Assembly: GCA_002731275.1 (NCBI GenBank) | Contig: PCBK01000033.1 | Location: forward strand, 65,198 to 129,197 | Direction of reading: 5' to 3' | Source: Deltaproteobacteria bacterium | GTDB lineage: Bacteria > Myxococcota_C > UBA6777 | DNA length: 64,000 nt | Part shown: one piece after another, positions 61,231 through 64,000 of the stretch | Layout of the letters: each line of letters begins with the position of its first letter | Numbering within the stretch: the first letter of the stretch is position 1 | The notes under the pieces: generated by a model | Told to the model about the DNA's origin: nothing | The model's input: the letters and a program-made list of their open reading frames with translations, nothing else | Database searches by the model: none | Translations under genes and position numbers: made by a program

Positions 61231-63579
61231 TCAAGGAGAAGGTGTGGGGGCTGCACAAGATCGCGTCTTGATGAAGCCAAGCCCACTCTTCTCACCATCT
61301 TTGCACTGAAAACCACAGATACACTTGGGACAATCTGCGTTCCCCCGACACGTCCCCAGCACTTCCTTGCACTTGGTTGTAGGAGGTTGCACACACTCAC
61401 TACAAGCCCCATTCACACACGAAAAACCAACCTCACAATCGTCCTCATCGGTCTGACCATCACAATCGTCATCTTTTCCATTACAGGGGATCTCTTTGAC
61501 AGGCCCTGTCCCCGAACATTGCCCCTGACAACAAGTCCCCCCAGCAGGACACTTTTTGCCACAATTACCACAGTGATTCGCGTCCTCCAGGAGATTCACA
61601 CACGCGCTACCGCAGCGAGTGGGTTTTTCGGCGGTACATCCAGAGTCCGAACAAGCGCCTTCTACGCAGATCTTGTTTCCAGGACAGGCCTTCCCACATC
61701 CACCACAATGGCTGGCGTTGCTCTTGATATTGACACATACACCACCACACACGGCTTCACCGTCCCTACAGACGAGTTTGCACTTGCCCCCCACACACGA
61801 ATCCCCTGACGCACATGGTTTGTCACACCCTCCACAATGACGCGCATCCGTCTGAAGATCTGCACAATTGGTCCCACACACCTTCGGACGATCCGTCGGA
61901 CAACCCTTGAAGATACAGAGTCCTTGGGCACACGATTCGAACTCAGCACAGGTCACTCCACAATCGCCACAGTGTCTTGGATCGCTCATCGTGTCGACAC
62001 ATAAACCATCACAATATTCACCAACAGCGCAGGCACATTTCCCCCCACTGCAGCTTTGTGGGGAAGGACAATCATGACCACATTTGCCACAGTGAAGATT
62101 GTTCGTCTGAAAATCGACACAACCACCATCACAGACATTAGGAGTATTGGCAGGACAGCTACTCACACAGGCGTTCGCGGCACAGTTTTGGTGATCTTTA
62201 CAGGCTTGATTGCACCCACCACAGTGAAGACGATCGATCGCCTTGTCGACACACTTACCACCACACAGCAAAAGCCCGTCAGGACAGACACACTTCCCAC
62301 CATCACAGCGAAGTCCGCCGGTACAAGCGTTCCCACAAGCACCACAGTGAAGGTTGTTGTTTTGCTTATCGACACAGCTCCCGTAACAGGCGTCGGGGGT
62401 ATTGGCGGGGCATGAGACGATACATGCGCCCTCAGCACAACGCATACCTTTTGCGCAGGCTTTTCCACAGGCACCACAATGTTCGGGATGATTCTTGATA
62501 TCGACACAGCGACCGTCACAATTTTCTTGTCCATCTGGACACTTACACGTGCCTTCTGTACAGATCTGATCGTTACGACATGTCACCCCACACTTGCCGC
62601 AGTGAAGTCGATCACGCTTAAGATCGACACAACCACCATAACAAGTCTCAGGTGTGGACGCTGGGCAGGTCGCGACACAGGCACCTGACGCACAGACAGT
62701 GCCGGCACCACAGGCGCGACCACATTGACCACAGTGTTCGGGGTGGATACGAGGATCGACACACAGACCATCACAAAAGACCTGCCCAGGTGGGCAACTA
62801 CACTTTCCGGCGACACAGATCTCACCGGCTTTGCATGAGGTTGAGCAGTCACCACAAAAGAATGGGTTGCGGGTGACATTCACACAGGCGTCCCCACAGA
62901 TCGTCGGTGTCGACGCCGGACATTCGGCCACACACTTACCACTCGCACAAAAAGAACCATTGGGACAGGCATTCCCACACTTGCCACAGTGTTTAGCTTC
63001 CGAGAAGAGATCCACACACGCCCCACTACACTCTTTGAGACCGGGTTTACAGATACATTGTCCACTTTGGCAGAATTCATCGGCAGCACAGGTCTTGGCA
63101 GCGACGCCCTGAGGCAGCTCACATGTCCCCCATCGCCCAGAATCTCGACAGCTTTGGATGCCTTGGTTGCATTGTTGTTGGGTGTTGATCACACAAGAGC
63201 GCGTGTCACCACCACGGCAGGCGCGACAAGTCCGCGCCACACAGTAGGCCTCACCGCTCGCCTTGCAGTGACTGTCTTCGAGGCAGTCGACGCAGCCGCC
63301 GTTGTCACAGTATTTTCCTTGGGGACAGTCTTGTTCCGACCCACATACACAGGTGAACGTCTCCGTACATTTCCTTGTTGGGCTGGAGTCGGTCCGACAG
63401 TGAGAGTCATCAAGGCAGGTCACGCAGACACCACCACCATTGGTATCTCGGAGACACTTGTCGGGGCAGGTCTCACAACCATTTTGTGGGGGAGCAATTT
63501 TCTCATCGCCCGTACAAGCCACAACGGACAAGAGGAACACAAACAAACATAATCGACTCAATACAGCCAAACGAAACAT
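61231..63579 (-). CDS. Lipoprotein with twelve tandem cysteine modules
   Basis: 782-residue lipoprotein (lipobox SVVAC). After an N-terminal region with short Cys pairs (CETCPDKC, CRTDSSPTRKC, CVDCLEDSHC), residues ~165-680 contain twelve modules of ~40 residues with the consensus C-x2-CVD-x8-HCG-x-CG-x2-C-x5-C-x3-C. Longer and shorter modules alternate in part, the longer ones adding a CPANTPxxC link. The end has a MopE-type motif (CNGKDDDCDGQTDE) and a further Cys-rich tail. The total exceeds 100 cysteines, so folding requires periplasmic disulfide chemistry. Such proteins are typical of Myxococcota; role unknown, probably surface structural. GAAGGTGAGG precedes the ATG. Confidence 0.85.
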   Translation of the reverse strand: MFRLAVLSRLCLFVFLLSVVACTGDEKIAPPQNGCETCPDKCLRDTNGGGVCVTCLDDSHCRTDSSPTRKCTETFTCVCGSEQDCPQGKYCDNGGCVDCLEDSHCKASGEAYCVARTCRACRGGDTRSCVINTQQQCNQGIQSCRDSGRWGTCELPQGVAAKTCAADEFCQSGQCICKPGLKECSGACVDLFSEAKHCGKCGNACPNGSFCASGKCVAECPASTPTICGDACVNVTRNPFFCGDCSTSCKAGEICVAGKCSCPPGQVFCDGLCVDPRIHPEHCGQCGRACGAGTVCASGACVATCPASTPETCYGGCVDLKRDRLHCGKCGVTCRNDQICTEGTCKCPDGQENCDGRCVDIKNHPEHCGACGKACAKGMRCAEGACIVSCPANTPDACYGSCVDKQNNNLHCGACGNACTGGLRCDGGKCVCPDGLLLCGGKCVDKAIDRLHCGGCNQACKDHQNCAANACVSSCPANTPNVCDGGCVDFQTNNLHCGKCGHDCPSPQSCSGGKCACAVGEYCDGLCVDTMSDPRHCGDCGVTCAEFESCAQGLCIFKGCPTDRPKVCGTNCADLQTDARHCGGCDKPCASGDSCVGGKCKLVCRDGEAVCGGVCVNIKSNASHCGGCGKACPGNKICVEGACSDSGCTAEKPTRCGSACVNLLEDANHCGNCGKKCPAGGTCCQGQCSGTGPVKEIPCNGKDDDCDGQTDEDDCEVGFSCVNGACSECVQPPTTKCKEVLGTCRGNADCPKCICGFQCKDGEKSGLGFIKTRSCAAPTPSP

Positions 63580-63871
63580 CGGACCTCACCTTCAAACCAT
63601 TGCAAGGAAAAAAGAAAATGGTGACAACCATCCTGGATACATCACGTCGTACAAGACCCCCACAATATACTGCTGAGGCTCAAAAACACAATGCTTGAGG
63701 CGCCCAATGGTTCTCCAAATGAGGAATCACCGCGAAAAGAAGAGTGATGCAAGAAGAAGCCAAGTCCCCCCATTTTCCTTTGGGAGATAAAATCTACACA
63801 CATTTACGAAGAAGGCGAAGCGATCATCGCAAAAATTTTCTCTGTTTTCCAGGGAGGATACAACTTTCCTC
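63580..63871. other. Intergenic region, no gene seen
   Basis: 292 bases between the start of the cysteine-module lipoprotein gene (minus) and the tRNA promoter. It should contain the lipoprotein promoter on the minus strand. No convincing gene, repeat or hairpin was seen. Confidence 0.5.
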
Positions 63872-63900
63872 TTGACGGGATGTAGCGCTGGTGGTAAAGA
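63872..63900 (+). promoter_or_regulatory. Promoter of the tRNA-Asn gene
   Basis: TTGACG (63872-63877), 17 bases, TAAAGA (63895-63900), 31 bases before the tRNA. Spacing and -35 are close to consensus. Confidence 0.6.
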
Positions 63901-63907
63901 GATTGTC

Positions 63908-63926
63908 CATTGTGCGAGACACAATG
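63908..63926 (+). other. Hairpin in the tRNA leader
   Basis: CATTGTG-cgaga-CACAATG, perfect 7-base stem, ends 5 bases before the tRNA. It could serve as a processing signal for the tRNA 5' end or simply be leader structure. Confidence 0.4.
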
Positions 63927-63931
63927 CAGCT

Positions 63932-64000
63932 TCTGGTGTAGCTCAGTCGGTAGAGCAAGTGGCTGTTAACCACTGGGTCGGGGGTTCGAATCCCTCCACC
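63932..64000 (+). tRNA. trnN: tRNA-Asn (anticodon GTT), 3' end cut by the window
   Basis: Acceptor strand TCTGGTG, D-arm with GCTC-AGTCGGTA-GAGC, anticodon arm AGTGG-CTGTTAA-CCACT (anticodon GTT at the middle of the loop), T-arm GGGGG-TTCGAAT-CCCTC with one G-T wobble. The last bases CACC pair with GGTG of the acceptor; the remaining three acceptor bases, the discriminator and CCA lie beyond the window. Confidence 0.93.

Overview
The window looks like a chromosomal segment of a Myxococcota / former deltaproteobacterial organism (Bradymonadales-like) with roughly balanced base composition and mostly C-ending codons. This is inferred from the mix of gene families: AgmX/PglI-type TonB-like protein, many cysteine-rich and MopE-type lipoproteins, PEGA-domain Ser/Thr kinase, CARDB surface protein with a MYXO-CTERM-like tail, split proton-translocating transhydrogenase, CRY-DASH, GH57/DUF4912. 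No phage, plasmid, IS transposase or CRISPR array is visible. I ran no searches; all family names come from motifs read in the sequence.

Layout. 0-6.4 kb: a band-7/SPFH coiled-coil protein (minus strand), an AgmX/PglI-like protein and a cysteine-rich lipase-like lipoprotein. 6.4-8.3 kb: fahA-maiA, the last two steps of tyrosine/homogentisate breakdown. 8.7-12.3 kb: hybrid histidine kinase, GNAT/FemAB-like transferase, thiE. 12.4-16.5 kb: two tandem ferredoxins, then pntAA-pntAB-pntB. 16.5-22.1 kb: three lipoprotein genes joined by 4-base start/stop overlaps. 22.3-23.8 kb: gcvT-gcvH. 24-29.8 kb: Nudix hydrolase, a repeat-bearing lipoprotein and a 1,399-residue CARDB surface protein. 29.9-31.9 kb: an XRE-HTH protein fused to a TIR/deoxyribosyltransferase-like fold, the best candidate for an undescribed single-protein system. 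31.9-40.9 kb: spermidine-synthase-like/TPR fusion, GT2 glycosyltransferase, YgiQ radical SAM protein, PQQ sugar dehydrogenase and a small lipoprotein.

40.9-42.6 kb holds no convincing gene but a dense, ordered array of hairpin-bearing repeats flanked by two direct copies of another hairpin element. 42.6-46.3 kb: esterase, GH57 branching enzyme and DUF4912 protein, all on the minus strand. 46.5-51.9 kb: TIGR01777 epimerase, a PhyH dioxygenase and a heterodimeric ABC exporter. 52-54.6 kb: CRY-DASH and a protein with a duplicated WFP/CP domain plus an Imm5-like half. 54.6-59.0 kb (minus): sigma factor, PEGA Ser/Thr kinase, TPR/PEGA-like protein and lipoprotein in one apparent operon. 59.4-63.6 kb: double-META lipoprotein, SDR oxidoreductase and a lipoprotein with twelve cysteine modules. 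A tRNA-Asn begins at 63932 and runs off the window end.

The strongest theme is the cell surface: at least ten predicted lipoproteins or surface proteins carry cysteine-rich, MopE or Ig/CARDB modules. No intrinsic terminator (stem plus T-run) was convincing anywhere.
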